A stretch of 64,000 nt of DNA from Carya illinoinensis (taxonomy: Eukaryota > Streptophyta > Magnoliopsida > Fagales > Juglandaceae): NCBI RefSeq assembly GCF_018687715.1, contig NC_056755.1:29972501-30036500 (forward strand), read 5' to 3'. Shown here piece after piece: positions 33,433-46,565 of this stretch; the first letter of the stretch is position 1, and every line of letters begins with the position of its first letter. The position numbers and the translations under genes were made by a program. The notes below the pieces were generated by a model, which saw nothing but the letters and a program-made list of their open reading frames with translations, made no database searches and was not told where the DNA came from.

Positions 33433-36004
33433 ATGGCGGCAAGGAATTCCGGTGAACCCACAATCTCTAATGAACAAGACATGCTTGAGGCTAGTACTCT
33501 GGGGCTAGACTATGCTAATCATCACTGGTGCTTGGGGGCTTCCGCAAATTTTTGATGTCGCTCATCTCTACCTATCACATCCCTGACACAGTGGTTTTGA
33601 GATTCCTAGGCCACGAGATGGGGTCGTTGACACTGATGGTTCCTTCCCCATCCTCCAACATGTTCTCTTGTGGGCTGAGGTTGCCTTTCCCTTGCTCTGT
33701 TTGCAAAGTCTTGGATCATCTTGGGTTGGCTCCCTCCCAACTTCACCCAAACAATTGGCGGATCCTGATATGCTACTGCATTTTGTGGTAGTGCACGCTA
33801 TTGAAGTCTAACCTAAAGAATGTTGACTTGACCAGCCGTGAGTTCCTCATGACCCACAATGTTATAAGGTGTGCCAGGAATATTTGCAGTTTCAAGGTGG
33901 TGAATGCACTTGTCGTATTGGAGCAGTGGTATTGCAAAATCAAGGATTGCACCAGCAAGTTCTTCTTGTGTCTGGCTGGGGATACAAATTTCCCATTGGG
34001 GAGATAAAATGCACTGAGTTCCCCGTCAGGGCCCAGTGGGGTGTTGTTCCTAATGACAAGACCTTGCACCCGAAGACTACTCCTGAGGAGTTGTGCCCCA
34101 GTTGCCTCGATAAGGAAGCATTCCCCCAACCTTCCCATCGAAGGCAAGGGGAAGAAACTGCACACAGAGATGATTAGGGTGGATAGCAGCCCCAAGCCCC
34201 CTTCTCAGCCCCCTCCAGATGAATTGTTGAAGGTGGTCGACGTGTAGCGACTGAAACCGCAATACCTACCCAGCACCCAAGCTCTCGAGTGTCTCCCACG
34301 GATCTTGTGTTCAGGGCCAGAGGGAGAGAACCCCGCTGGCCTCGGTGCATTAGCTACTTCTTCTCTCATCATAGCTTTAGTTGTGGAGCCAATTATGACC
34401 GTCGCTCCAGAAGCACTCACTGTGCCTGAAGGACTGTGCGAGCTATTCCAGTTGGCTAATACACTCCAGATGCATTTATGGGGAGCCCTCCTAGAGCAGA
34501 CCTTGTCGAAATTGACTTTAATTGAACCTCCTCCTAAGGTGGACATGGAGATGATCACTTCTCTGCCTCCATTGCTCATTCTGTGGTTGAGGAACAAGTC
34601 TTCAGGGATACTTCTGAGGACTTCGTAGAAGGATTCAACACTTTCGAGGAGGGTACACCTTCACCCAAGCCTCTTCGCGTCAAATCTCTTGGAGATAATG
34701 CCACGTCAGTCGCTATCCTCATTGACCTTATGGCGATGCCTGTTGAGGAGTTGGTCGAGAAGACTCTTGGAAGGGGAGCTAGGTTGCCTGTTGTCGCCCT
34801 GCTAGCTACCGAGTAGGTGATAAATTCCATCTTGAGGTCTAAATAGGGCGGTTCATGTGCTTTTGGAAGGGATGGAACCCCCTCCCCAGGAGGATTGACC
34901 ACGCATAACTGGGTGTCCTTCTCATCCTTCAGCCGCTAGCTCAGCCAATGAGGCCACCAGGTAAGCTGAGGGTGCAAGAGAGGTTGAACGGCCACCTCCC
35001 ATGGATAACCCGGTGGAGGTCATACTTGTGTCCACCCACCTTGAAGTTGGGGGAGTTTGGGTGGAGGCCCTGGAGTGGGTGGCTGAATCCTTGAGGGGCT
35101 TCTTCTCCGAGGTTCCTGTTTATTCTACCTTCTCATTTCTTTGTTTGTTTTCCTTTTTCCTAACCATTCTGACATTTATTATGGTGGGCTGTAAGGAGCC
35201 AACCTATTGGTTGACTTTATAGTGAGTGGCCAAGAGGTGGTTGAAGAGGAGAAATGCGACCTTTGTTCCTTGGCGTGGATGGTGCTTTGCCTCGCTAGTG
35301 GAGAGTAGAGGAAAAGAGGCGCTTGGAGGTAGAGCTGGTAGCGTCAAAAGCATAGGCTGAGCTAGCCTAAAACAAAACCTTGGTTGCTTTGATGGTGACC
35401 ACCTCAGCCCAGGAGTTGGTTGAAAAGCCGATCGTTTCAGTGACGGCCTTGAAGGAGTTGCTGGGTTGGCTTTAGTTGGAGAGTGATGAGCTGAGGGGTT
35501 GTCGAGACTCTGACACTCAACAAATCAAACTACTGGAGGGGGAGCAATCATCCCTTTCGGCTACCTTGAAGGAGTGAGAGGGCTCACTATCAGCTACTCA
35601 GGCCATGGCTGAATCGGAGAAGATGAGAGCTAAGGGGGCATTGAAAGATTTGGAGGATAACCATTTTGGACATGGTTATCAAGGACTTGCGGAGTGATCT
35701 ATCTAGGTGCAGGACGTCATTTCTAGCCTAAGCAGGTAGTTGGGATAGGCCCTCTTTGTCCGCAACAAAGCTTGGATGCATGGGTATATCGAAGGTCTTA
35801 AGAGGATGCTTGATTATGTCATTTTGAAGCCTCAAGCAAGCTCACAAGCGCTTGCGCTTGATGCACATTTGAGAGCCCTCAATATTCGCAAGCTTCCTCC
35901 TGATCCCGTTGCCCTTGAGCACAACTATGGGTTAGGCTGAGAGTTGATCCCCGACTCTTTCCCCCAGACGCTAAAGCTCCTGTAGCTGATCGTGAGGGTG
36001 TCAG
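33433..36004 (+). pseudogene. PF04195-like protein ('putative gypsy type transposon'), 5' part, broken
   Basis: From the ATG at 33433 ('MAARNSGEP') the frame breaks after 40 codons, then resumes. 'YHIPDTVVLRF' (about 33573) is followed by 'CGLRLPFPCSVCKVLDHLGLAPSQLHPNNWRIL' in two pieces at about 33670-33770. This 'GLRLP...LGLAP.QL.PN.WR' block is the signature of PF04195, found in an accessory ORF of some plant gypsy elements. Downstream the sequence is coding-like but full of stops and shifts, with heptad-like Leu/Glu segments (35400-35750) suggesting a coiled coil. Near 35770-35930 is 'WMHGYIEGLKRMLDYVILKPQ'. The ORF is cut at 36004 by the large Ty3 insertion and resumes at 58949. Function is unknown. 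Confidence 0.65.
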
Positions 36005-38933
36005 TGTAACACCCCGCCTAAAAAGCTCATTAGGCCTTGACCTTAGTAGCCTTAATCCTAGTTACTTAGGAGTTGAGCTATTTGAGAATAAGAACAAATA
36101 AGGATACTTCAATTGGAAAAAAGGCCGCATACTTTGGGTTTAGTAGAATTATTAGAAGATTCTAATGCAATATTGATTTTGAGAAAAAAGGAAAATGTTT
36201 GGATCTTGATTGGTTTAGTAGTATTATTTTGGGTAATTTTTAGTACTTGATTAATTTTAAGAAAAGGTGTCAGGAGGCCAATGTTAGAATGACAAGTAGC
36301 ATATTGGATATTTTGCCATCTTATTGGGCTAAGTAATTTGGGTTAAGTTCTTTTATGGATTTAGGAAGGCCCAAGAGATTGGTTTATTAAGGGCACAAGC
36401 TTTTTGGATATAAAGGCTTAGGAGAGACACTAAGGCCTTAGGCCCAACTTGATGGACATAAGACTTTAGGGCTCTAATTCAATAGTGATGTAATGGGCTA
36501 AGGATAAGATGTTAAAAAGCCTTAGGCCCAACTTGGGAGATATAAAGTTTTAAGCCTTTATTGGAGGAAACTAGAAAATAGGCCCAATGTAAAGGACATA
36601 AATCCATTGGGCCTAACTTAGAAGAGTGAAGGCCTTAGGCCCAATTTGGAAGAAATAAGATTTTAGGTCTCACTTCTTGGACACAAGACTCTGGGCCTAA
36701 CTTATTAGACCCAAGATATTAGGCCCAACTTATTAAGCACACGGCCATTGGCCTAGCTAAGTAAGGTTCAAGAATTTGACCCAATTGAGGAAAGACCCAA
36801 AGATTAGGAACCAACCTAGTAGTCCTTTGAGGCTATGGATAGGCCTCACAAATCTAGAAATAAAGTTCACTCCAAAGCCCACAACCAAGGCTTGCACTTT
36901 TGGCCCAATCAATAGAAGCAAAGCCATGTCAATGCCCCAGTCACCACCAATTGGCCCCTAGGTGCACCTTCATGTGCATTGCATCAAATCATCCCCTAGG
37001 CCATTCCTTTTCCATTATATTTTCATTTGTAACTCTAAAAATAAGACATCATCTCATCACTTATGGACCAGACCTAGAAAAGGGTGAAGTACCTCCAAGA
37101 AACCAACCCAAAATCCAACCATTTCCTTTGAAAATCTAGTTGGAGCCAAACCAAGTGCCCTTAGCTTCTTCAAGGATTTTTTTGCACCAAAACCAGCCAC
37201 TCCCACACACCACCACCCTAGAATTTTTTTTCCCTTGGAAGTGCTTCAAAGCACTCAAGTTCTTGGTTGACTAATTTTCTCCCCGTAGCCCAACCGATTG
37301 GAACAAAGAGAGGCACACTTGAAAAACCGTCACCTCTTTTGCCCCTTTCATTTTGTGCTCAAGCATGATCACTTGGTAGCCAATCCTGCCTCTCTTCCTC
37401 ACCTGAAAAATACTTTAAATGATGGTCATAATGACCCTAAATTAGACAAAGAGAATGGGACAAAAGAGGATAAAAAATTTGGATAGCTTTGAAGGAAACC
37501 CAAAACCTTTGGCTATGACTTGCTTGTCTTGTGAATTCTTGTTTCAAAAATCTGAATCAAGCAACCCCTGCAGCTATGGACATCTCCTATCTCTTGGCCA
37601 TGATGAAATGATGACACTTTAGGTCACTATTCAGCTGACCAAGCCATGATAAATCTGGAAAATGCAATCAACACTCCACCTCCCCCCTCCACCACTCACA
37701 TTCACTTCCTTGGAAACAACCAACATCCCCCTCCCCTCTGGAAGCCTATAAATACCTCTCTTACTTCCTCATTTGTCCACACCTCTCCTCCAAGCCTTCT
37801 CTTGAGTCTTGAGAGCATTTCTCACCTTAGTGAGCAATAGAGTGAAACTGAGTGAAGTTCTTGAGAGTTTTTTAGTGAAGTTGTTTTGGGAGCTTTAAGG
37901 GCCATGAAAATTGTAAATTTTCTTGCCTTAGATCTTAGTTTTCATATCAAGTCTTTCTTTTAAGTGTTGAAGTGAAATTTGGTTGAGTTTAGAAAAGGTT
38001 ATCATGCTTAATTCAAAATTGGGGGTTGCACTGCGGTCACCAGTAGGTACTGCAGTCATGAAAATTGTTTTGGGAGCTTTAAGGGCCACAAAATTTGTAA
38101 ACTATCTTGTAGACAACGTAGTTTCAATGTGGGTTGTACTGCGGTTGCCAGTAGGTACTCACAATGTATATAGGGAACTGTGACGATACCATACGTTATG
38201 ATATTACGATTAAGTATGAATTGCTAATAATGATGAAATGTTATGATTCTTTTGTCAGTTAAAGTAAGAAATGTTCTCTGAAAGAAAATTTGCATTAAAT
38301 TTTTTCTGAAAAATGTTGAGGAACCTGTATGGGAGACAAATACTGATTTTTTCTGCATATCATTGTATGCATCTTATGTTTGTCATTAATCATTCATATC
38401 TTATCTCTATGCAAGTTGGTTATTTAACTTATGGAGATTTCAAGGAATCTCACCATGGTAGTCCCACTACCATTCCCTCCAGAATGGTAGAAGTTGTATC
38501 AAGATCGGCATACGACGAGAAAGATGAACCACCGGCTTCAAATGGTTGAGAAGCCCAATCTAGAAAGGAGACTGGATTTGATTTTAGTGTTTATAGCGAT
38601 GACTCTATATACTATAGAGTGAAAGAGAGGATTGATTTGACTGGGAGACTTTGACGTAGTATTTGGATTATGGAGATTCCATCTCCCACGTTATGTTGAG
38701 CTCAAGTGGACCTCTTAAATGAGGAAATACCTATTTATGGTTTATAGATCATTGGGATGTTTAGTTCATTATGACATCAATAATTTTTTTTATCACCCAT
38801 ATTTCTGCTACAATTATTGCATACTACTAGTTGTATCTTTTAGTTGTCATGAATGAGGGTATGTAATATTGTGTTGCATGTCCTAACACTCCAAGTTTTT
38901 ATTCCATCCCAAGCAGAGGTTGGGGGTGTCACA
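36005..38933 (+). repeat. Left LTR (2.93 kb) of the chromovirus-like element
   Basis: It starts TGTAACACCCCGCC and ends GGGGGTGTCACA. Shared landmarks with the right LTR include AGGCCTTGA, TTTAGTAGTATTATTTT, GCAAAGCCATGTCAATGCCC, the TATAAATACCTC box (about 37747) and AACTCAAGTGGACCTCTTAA. A TATAAATAC motif and a CT-rich stretch after it suggest the LTR promoter. It carries a 390-bp TTAGGCCCAACTT-repeat block that the right LTR lacks, and a local duplication at 37880/38065. Confidence 0.85.
36440..36838 (+). repeat. TTAGGCCCAACTT repeat block in the left LTR
   Basis: Variants of (T)TAGGCCCAACTT(G/A) recur roughly every 35-60 bp (about 36439, 36520, 36607, 36637, 36693, 36719). The right LTR goes directly from GGCCCAACTTGATGGA to TAGGCC.CACAAATCTAG, so it lacks the block. 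The deletion joins GATGGA to the TATGGA at the far side. Confidence 0.75.
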
Positions 38934-38936
38934 AGG

Positions 38937-38946
38937 TGGTATCAGT
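38937..38946 (+). other. Primer binding site (Met tRNA) of the chromovirus-like element
   Basis: TGGTATCAGT begins three bases after the left LTR, matching the initiator-Met tRNA complement for nine bases. Confidence 0.7.
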
Positions 38947-39094
38947 GTAACTATGTCTCTGGGTAAAACCACATGTCCTTAGGAGTTTTATTCCAAAATA
39001 CAGGTTTGAATCTTTAGTTTTGCATAGAATTGAATCCTATAGTTGGAGCTCGGTCTGATACACATACATCTTAGGAGTTGGAAGATTAAGGACA

Positions 39095-39678
39095 TATGCA
39101 GTGTGGAAGGCGTAAAAGGAAACTTGAAGGCTCTAGTGCCCACAGGGAGCAAGATCCTTTGTCAGATGGTGGACATGCTTTGGCTAATGCTATTCACCAA
39201 ATGATGGAAACAATGAGGCAACAACAGGAGATTGTCTTTAGGCAGAACCAATAGCAGCACAATACCAAGTAGAAAGGCAAGAAAGAGTTGAGATGATGGG
39301 TTGCATGTATGAGAAGTTCTTAATATATAGATATCCCAACTTCATTAAAATTGAAGGACCTGTGAAGGCCAACAAGTAGTTATTAGATCTCGATAGGACC
39401 TTTGAGATTAGTGGTTGCACTGAGAAGCAGAAGGTGCAATGCTGGGCACTAGTTGCAAGGGGAAGCTGGTATTTGGTGTGATACCAAGTGGTAGTTGTTG
39501 ATAAGAGAGTTAGGCGATATTTCTTCCTTGAGTTGGGAAAGTTTCAAGGATGAGTTTGACAATTCATTCTTCCCATAATTCGTTAAGCAAAATAAAGCAC
39601 AAGAGTTTGCAACCTTGGTGCAAGGAAGCCTCATGATTGAGTAATATGCTACTAAGTTTATGAAGTTAGGAAGGTTTT
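39095..39678 (+). pseudogene. gag of the chromovirus-like element, first part
   Basis: From the ATG at 39095 the translation is basic, then shows gag-type segments in mixed frames: 'SFKDEFDNSFFP' (about 39542) and 'FVKQNKAQEFATLVQGSLMIE' with 'YATKFMKLGRF' (about 39580-39675). These match plant Ty3 retrotransposon gag. Multiple stops are present. It is cut at 39678 by the Athila-like element and continues at 48866 ('TPLLIATEKM', then 'SYVASFRTNNFQELVNMAT'). Confidence 0.75.
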
Positions 39679-41146
39679 TGATAAAGTGCTAGAAATGCTT
39701 AATTAAGTTGCTTACGTGAGTGATTTATTTCATTAAAGAAGAGTTGAGCACTTAATTGTGCATCAAATTCTAGTACTGTATGCCAAGCTGATAGATGCCA
39801 ATATTTTGCACACAAAAGTTCCATGTTTGCCCTTAAAATAATAAACACTTATATTATGCTTATATGCTGTGGGGCATTTATGAAAAGTAAAAGAGTCATG
39901 TGTCATGGGGAGTTTCAGACTTAATATGAGTTGGTTAAGGACAAAATTGTAATTACAAGCACTAGTGGGTAAAACCTAAAACAACTAAAAGTTTCATCTC
40001 CTCACCCTTCACCCGACATTTCTTTGGGAAGAAAGGAGCCTTGTAATGGAGAAGCAAAGTATGAGAGGGCATTCTTGGAAGGAAGAAGAAAAGCCTCAAC
40101 AGAATATGATGCTAAGTCTGAGGCTATGGGAGAGAGGTGGGACGTGAACCAATAGAGAATAAAATCAGTTATGGACTAAGGCTATGTGAGGGGGCGTGTG
40201 CGACATGAGGGAGAAAAGTAGAGAGTAAGGAATTGCACTAGAATGAGGGGGAATCACAGGGAAGTAGCACAAAAATTCACAATAGAGAGTGTGTGGTTTT
40301 GCGCTGGGCATTTCTTCTATGAGCTATTTTTTTTTCTTGTTGAAAAGATGATGCAAGGTTAATATTAGTAGGTTGGGTTGCAGGACGAGGCTTCATTTGT
40401 TTGGGTTTTTGCTTAATGATATTTCTATGGTTTAAGTTATTTTTACTATGTTGCAAGCTTGAAATCAATTTGAAACAAGAAAAAAGCTCTTGTTCTTGCT
40501 TTGTTGTGGACGTAAGGCGCAACAAAGGCTTGATTTATCAAGGCTCCTTTCGATCGTATGTTATTATGGGTTAGCTGGTAATGTAGTGAAGATTTTAAAG
40601 TAATGGTGCAAATTTGAATGAGAACTCTCCATCTTCCGATTATCAATTCCTTGACTAGATTGATAGTTGAGAAAACTTCCTAAAAATCGAAACAAAAATA
40701 GTCCTAGCTGCAACTCAAGTATTTGATAATTTGCTTCTTAGATTTTTCCTTTTAAAATCTTATGTATTTTCTAACTTCATTTTGCTGCATTTAGTTTCAT
40801 ACATTGTTTATCCTATTTTCAATGATTCTTTACATGTTAAGAAGTAGGAATGAAATTGATACCTTATCATTTATATTCAGACTCACATGTGGATATGTTT
40901 ACAGCTTGCTTTTGTAATTAGATTACATAAATTCGTACATACACTTTGTTTTTATATAGCCATAGAAAGTTAAAAAAGAATTCACATATCACGCTCTCTC
41001 CTTTCTTTATACATAAACCATAAGATTTTATAAGGCATTTTCAAGGTTGTTTTAATACACTTGTGTCCCTCTAAAATACGATTTTGGATTTATCCTTGAT
41101 ACAACTTGTCACTTCTACACTTGGAAGAACACGTGGAATAACGTCA
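39679..41146 (+). repeat. Left LTR of the Athila-like element
   Basis: 1468 bp, TGATAAAGTGC to AATAACGTCA. It contains a stretch (about 39778-39965) missing from the right LTR. Confidence 0.88.
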
Positions 41147-41152
41147 AGCTTT

Positions 41153-41163
41153 TGGCGCCGTTG
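41153..41163 (+). other. Primer binding site (TGGCGCCGTTG) of the Athila-like element
   Basis: TGGCGCCGTTG begins seven bases after the left LTR. This primer-site type is usual for Athila and Tat elements, and I recall it as an Asp-tRNA match. Confidence 0.75.
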
Positions 41164-41500
41164 TTGGAGACAATTGGTGTTCATTAAAGCAATTTTGTTT
41201 GAGGAAGTCGAGGTAGCATGATGATGTGAACCGCTTCATATTCTGGTGACATCTAACCCTAATTCTCTCTTCTTTTGGTTGTTACTTTTGAATAATACTG
41301 AATGAAAAATTTTACTGTCATTTACTCACTTTTTGCTATTACTATCCACCAACCTTGATGTTAGTCTGATGGTTTTGTTGAATATTTGCTTGTCTGTTTG
41401 GAGTAGAGATCATACATCTAGTTTGGTTAGGATAGAATTTGAGACATACTCTGATTGTGCATCAATTTCACTTGATTTATCCTTTGAAAAATCTAGCACT

Positions 41501-42650
41501 ATGGCTAAAGATGAACAAGATGAGAGTAGGGTGGGTAACCTTAATAGAACCCTCAGAGATTACGTGCAACCTATTAGGATCAGCTCACCCTATTGCATAA
41601 TCCAACCCTTATGTGCAAATAACTTTAACTTTAAACTTGGCATGATTCCCTTGATACCTCATTTTCATGGGAATGAATCAGAGAACCCATATTTGCATAT
41701 TAAGGAATTTGAGGAAGTTTGTTCAACCTTCATGGATCAAACTTGTATTGAGGAAGTAATTAGGCTTAAACCGTTCCCATTCTCATTAAAAGACAAAGCC
41801 AAAACCTGGTTGAACTCTTTAAGGCCTAGATCCATTTGAACTTGGTAGGAAATGCAAATTGAGTTCTTAAAAAAGTTTTTTCCTATGCATAGAACGGATA
41901 CATTGAAAAGGCAAATCATGAATTTTGATAAAAAAGACACTGAGACTTTTTATCAATGTTGGGAGAGATTTAAAGGTTTGCTTAATGCTTGCACTTGCCA
42001 TGAGTATGAAAAGTAGAGAATAATTAGTTTTTTTTTTTTTTTTTTGAGGGTTTACAACTCAAGATGAGGCAGTTTGTGGAAACAATATGCAATGGAGAAG
42101 TTTTTAATAAAGAACCAGACGAGGCCTTTGACTATTTTGATTATTATCTGAAAATGCCCAGTCATGGGATACCTCAAATATATATGTTAGGGCTGAACCC
42201 TTAAAAACCATTAGTGGAGGGGGAAAGTATAACTTGAGGGAAGTAGATGATTTGCATGCTAGGTTATATATGATTTATAGAAAGTTGGAGACCATAGATG
42301 TTAATAAACCTCATGAAGTTGAAGCTGTTCAAAAAATCCCAGATAAATGCACTATCTCTTAGGGGATAGAGCACTCAACTAATGATTGCCCTACAATCCC
42401 AACTTTTAAAGAATTTCTTTTGGATCAAGCTAATGTTGTTAACATGGTTGCAAAAGCTTTTGCAGTTCCCTTCTCCAATACCTACAATCCCAATGGCAGC
42501 AAACCTCCAATAGTTTACGCAAGGGCAAGCCACCATCAAAAACCAAAACTCACAAGCCATCAATGGTGTCAGGGGGTCGCTAAAAAGGTTGACTACAACC
42601 CTAAGCATCCAAGAGAAAGGAAAGTTCCTTGCTCTGCCACAACCTAATCC
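41501..42650 (+). pseudogene. Athila-like gag
   Basis: Starting at the ATG at 41501 ('MAKDEQDESR'), the frame carries 'RTLRDYVQPIR', 'FHGNESENPYLHIKEFEEVCSTF', 'IRLKPFPFSLKDKAKTWLNSLRPRSI' and then, after stops at 41837 and 41848, 'EFLKKFFPMHRTDTLKRQIM' and 'FYQCWERFKGLLNAC'. A T-run at about 42026-42046 interrupts the frame before 'MRQFVETMCNGE..NKEPDEAFDYFD'. These are characteristic Athila gag blocks. Confidence 0.82.
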
Positions 42651-45600
42651 TCATGACCAACTCCATCAAGTGTCAGATGCAGTTGAAGGCGCCACCCTTA
42701 AACCAGTAAAAGTTGTCACTACCTTGAGGAGTGGTAAAGTTCTAGAAAATCCAACTGCTAAACCAGGCACCATTGGTAAGGATTCTAACCCATTGCATGT
42801 TGAAACTGAAAAGAACAATTGGCAAGCACCTGCACCTTTTCCTAAAAGGTTAGTCCCTTTACACAAAGACAAGAATCATGCTGAGATTTTAGAAGGTTTT
42901 AAGCAAGTGAGAATTAATATACCTTTATTACATGCCATCCAGCAAATTCCTGCTTATGAAAAATTTCTAAAAGACTTGTGTACTATCAAGAGGAAACTGA
43001 GTGTGAAAAGAAATTTTTTCTCACTGAGTAGGTCAGTGCAATCATACAAAGCAACACCCCACCCAAATACAAAGACCCAGGTTCACCTACTACTGCTTGC
43101 ATAATTGGATTGGAAACTGTAAAATTGGTTATGCATTACTAGATTTGGAGTCTAGTGTGAACCTACTGCCTTACAATGTTTGTGAAAGCTTGGCCTAGGT
43201 AAGTTGAAACCTACCTCCATTACCTTAAAGCTAGCTGACAGATCAATCAAAATACTTGGAGGGGTAATGGAGGATGTTTTACACCGGGTTGATAAGTTTT
43301 GTTACTTAGTGAATTTTGTTGTTATTGACATGCAACTTTGGGAAGACCATTTCTTACTACCTCAAATGCTCTAATAAATTATAGAATTGGTGTTCTAAAA
43401 TTAAGTTTTGGAAATATGAAAATGGAACTAAACATTTTCAACTTGTGCAGGCAGCCCCAAGAAGTGGAAGAAGTATAGGAACTAAATATGTTGTAAAGCA
43501 TTTTTTCAGAAACTCTTCCATTGTCCTACCAGTTTACTGATTCATTTAATGATTTAGAAGATGATTTTGACCCAATTAACACATATGATGAATTGTCCTC
43601 TACTTCATTTGTAGGAAACCAAGTTGAGTTGCATTAGAAGCCCAAGTTTGAGCAGCTTCCACCTGTGACAGCAGCATTGAAACCTTTAGAGGTGCAAATC
43701 CCAATTTTGGATCTCAAGTCCCTACTAGCAGAGCTGGGGCATGCTTTCTTGGGACCCCATAATACCTTCCCAGTGGTAATCTCTTCTCACCTAACTAATA
43801 GACAAGAGGAGAAGCTATTAGAGGTCCTAAAAAATATAAAAAGGACATAGGTTGGACATTAACCCTTTAATTTGTACTCATAAGATCTATTTGGAGGAGC
43901 ATGCCAAACCTTCTAGGGAAATGCAAAGGAGACTTAACCCCACAATGAAAGAAGTAGTGAAGAATGAGGTACTTAAGTTGTTAGATATGGGTATCATTTA
44001 CCTCATCTCTGATAGTAGGTGGGTTAGCCCTATACAAGTAGTGCCAAAACAATCTGGGTTGACAGTAGTAAATAATGAGGAGAATGAGTTAATGCCCATA
44101 AGGGTGACTACAGGCTGGAGAATGTGCATAGACTATAGGAAGCTTAATGCAGCCACAAGAAAAGACCATTTCCCCTTGCCATTTCTTGACCAAGTCCTAG
44201 AAAATGTTGTTGGTCATGTATTTTGTTGCTTTTTGGATGGGTTCTCGGGCTATTATCAGCTTGAAATAGCACTTGAAGACAAAAAAAGACTACATTTACC
44301 TATCCATTTGAAACTTTTGCATTTAGAAGAATGCCTTTCGGGCTTTGTAATGTTCCTGCAACTTTCAAAAGATGCAAGCTCAGTATATTAAGTGATTTAA
44401 TTGAAAGTAGTTTAGAAGTTTTCATGGATGACTTCCCTGTCTTTGGAAGCACTTTTGAAAACTGCTTAGCAACCTACAAGCTATTTTGACTAGGTGTGAG
44501 GAAAAGAATTTTTTGCTTAACTAGGAAAAATGCCATTTTATGGCTCAGCAAGGTATAGTACTGGGGCATATAGTGTCTTCTAAGGGTATTGAGGTTGATA
44601 AGTCAAAGATTAATTTCATTTCTAAACTTCCCATACCTAAAACAGTGAGAAACATTAGGTCATTTTTTTGGGCATGTAGGGTTTTATAGGAGATTTATAA
44701 GAGGTTTTAGCTCCATTTCTAAACCTTTATGTAAACTACTCATGCATGACACTATTTTTGAGTGGACCACAGAGCATCAAATTGCATTTGACCAACTCAA
44801 GAATCTACTCATCACAGCCCCCATCATGCAACCTCCTGATTGGTCCATTCCCTTTGAAATAATGTGTGTTGCCAATGATTTTGCCATAGGTGCTGTACTT
44901 GGTCAGAGTAGGAATAAGCTTCCCTATGTCATTTATTACACTAGCAAAACCTTGATGGGAGCCATAAAAATTACTCTACCACAGAGAAAGAGCTGCTTGC
45001 AATTGTTTTTGCTTTAGACAAGTTTAGATCTTACATTCTTGGGTCACCTGTGGTTATTTTCATTGACCATGCAGCTTTGAAATATTTATTGACCAAGAAA
45101 GATGCTAATCTAAGTTTGATCCGATGGGTGCTACTCCTCCAAGAGTTTGACATCACAATTAAAGACAAGAAAGGGGTAGAAAATGTAGTGGCTGACCACC
45201 TGTCCAGACTCACCTTCATAGAAACTGAACCTTCCTTGCCCATTTCTTACTCTTTCCCTAATGAACATATTCTTTCAATTGAGTTCAACCCTTGGTATGT
45301 AGACATAGTGAACTTTTTGGTGACAGGAAAGACACCCCCACATTGGACTACTCAATACTGAAAGCGTTTCAAAATAGAAGTTAGGTAATTTTTTTTTAAA
45401 TGATGACCCTTACTTGTTTAAGTATTATTCTAATCAAATAGTTCGTAAGTTCATCCCAAACATTGATATAACCTCAGTTCTTACTACTTGTCACACTGAA
45501 GCTTGTGGTGGGCATTGTTTTGCTAAGATGACAGTTGCCAAAATTTTACAATCTGGTTCGTATTGGCCCCATTGGTCAAAGATGCTTTTCAATTTTGTAA

Positions 45601-46565
45601 AAATTGTGAACCATATCAGAAAATGGGAGGGATAACTAGGAGGAATACGATGCCCTTACAACTAGTTTTAGTTCTTGAGATTTTTTATTGTTGGGGTCTA
45701 GACTTTATGGGGCCATTCTCTCCAACTTTTGGGCATGTGTATATTTTGGTTGCAATGGACTATGTCTCTAAGTGGGTAGAGGCTATTCCATTAAAAAAGA
45801 ATGATCATCAAGTGGTGCTTAATTTATAAAAGATAACATTGTATCGAGGTTTGGCATGCCAAAAGCTATCATTAGTGAAAATGGGACACACTTCTGCAAT
45901 AAACCAATGGAATCCCTTTTGAAAAAGTATGGGAACCATCATAAGGTGTCCACCCCTTACCATCCACAAACCAATGGCCAAGTTGAATTAGCAAATAGGG
46001 AAATTAAACATATCCTTGAAAAAACTATTAATCCCTCAAGAAAGGATTAGTCATTGAGGTTGGTTGATGCCTTGTGGGCATGTATGTCTCCATATAGGCT
46101 GGTCTATGATAAAGCATGCCACCTCCCCGTGGAACTTGAGCACAAAGCATACTGGACAGTTAAAAAGTTTAATTTTGACATGGAACAAGCTAGATCCTTG
46201 AGAAAGCTACAGCTTTTTGAACTAGAGGAATTAAGGAGGGATGCCTATGAGAATTCTAAGCTAACCAAGGAACATATGAAAATCTTGCATGATAAAATAT
46301 TCTCAGAAAATCTTTTGAGCCTGATCAGCAAGTTTTACTTTATAATTCTAGACACCATTCATTCCCTGGTAAGCTAAGATCTCAGTGGAGTGGACCCTAT
46401 GTGGTAAAGACTATTTTCCCTCATGGGGCTATTGAGGTTGTGAACCCTCAAAATGGAAATACCTTCAAAATAAATAGTCAAAGGCTCAAGCCTTTTCTAG
46501 GGAATTTTTCACCTGAGACTACCACCAGTCTTTTGCAAGATCCTACTTTTCCTGTTATTGCTTAG
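42651..46565 (+). pseudogene. Athila-like pol: protease, reverse transcriptase, RNase H, integrase
   Basis: A linker (42651-43090) is followed by a protease region with 'GRPFLTTSNAL' at about 43340. Reverse transcriptase starts near 43900 ('MGIIYLISDSRWVSPIQVVPK', 'WRMCIDYRKLNAATRKDHFPLPF') with the catalytic 'FMDD' at about 44420. RNase H spans about 44740-45230 ('TLPQRKSCLQ', 'DHAALKYLL', 'VADHLSRL'). The integrase zinc domain is about 45490-45625, and the core has 'GLDFMGPF' (about 45700) and 'TPYHPQTNGQVE'. The second catalytic aspartate appears replaced by glutamate ('ISENGTHF' at about 45870). The end '...LKPFLGNFSPE' is at 46490-46515 and the last codons at 46563. Stops include TAG at about 46048, probably a former Trp. 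Confidence 0.85.
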
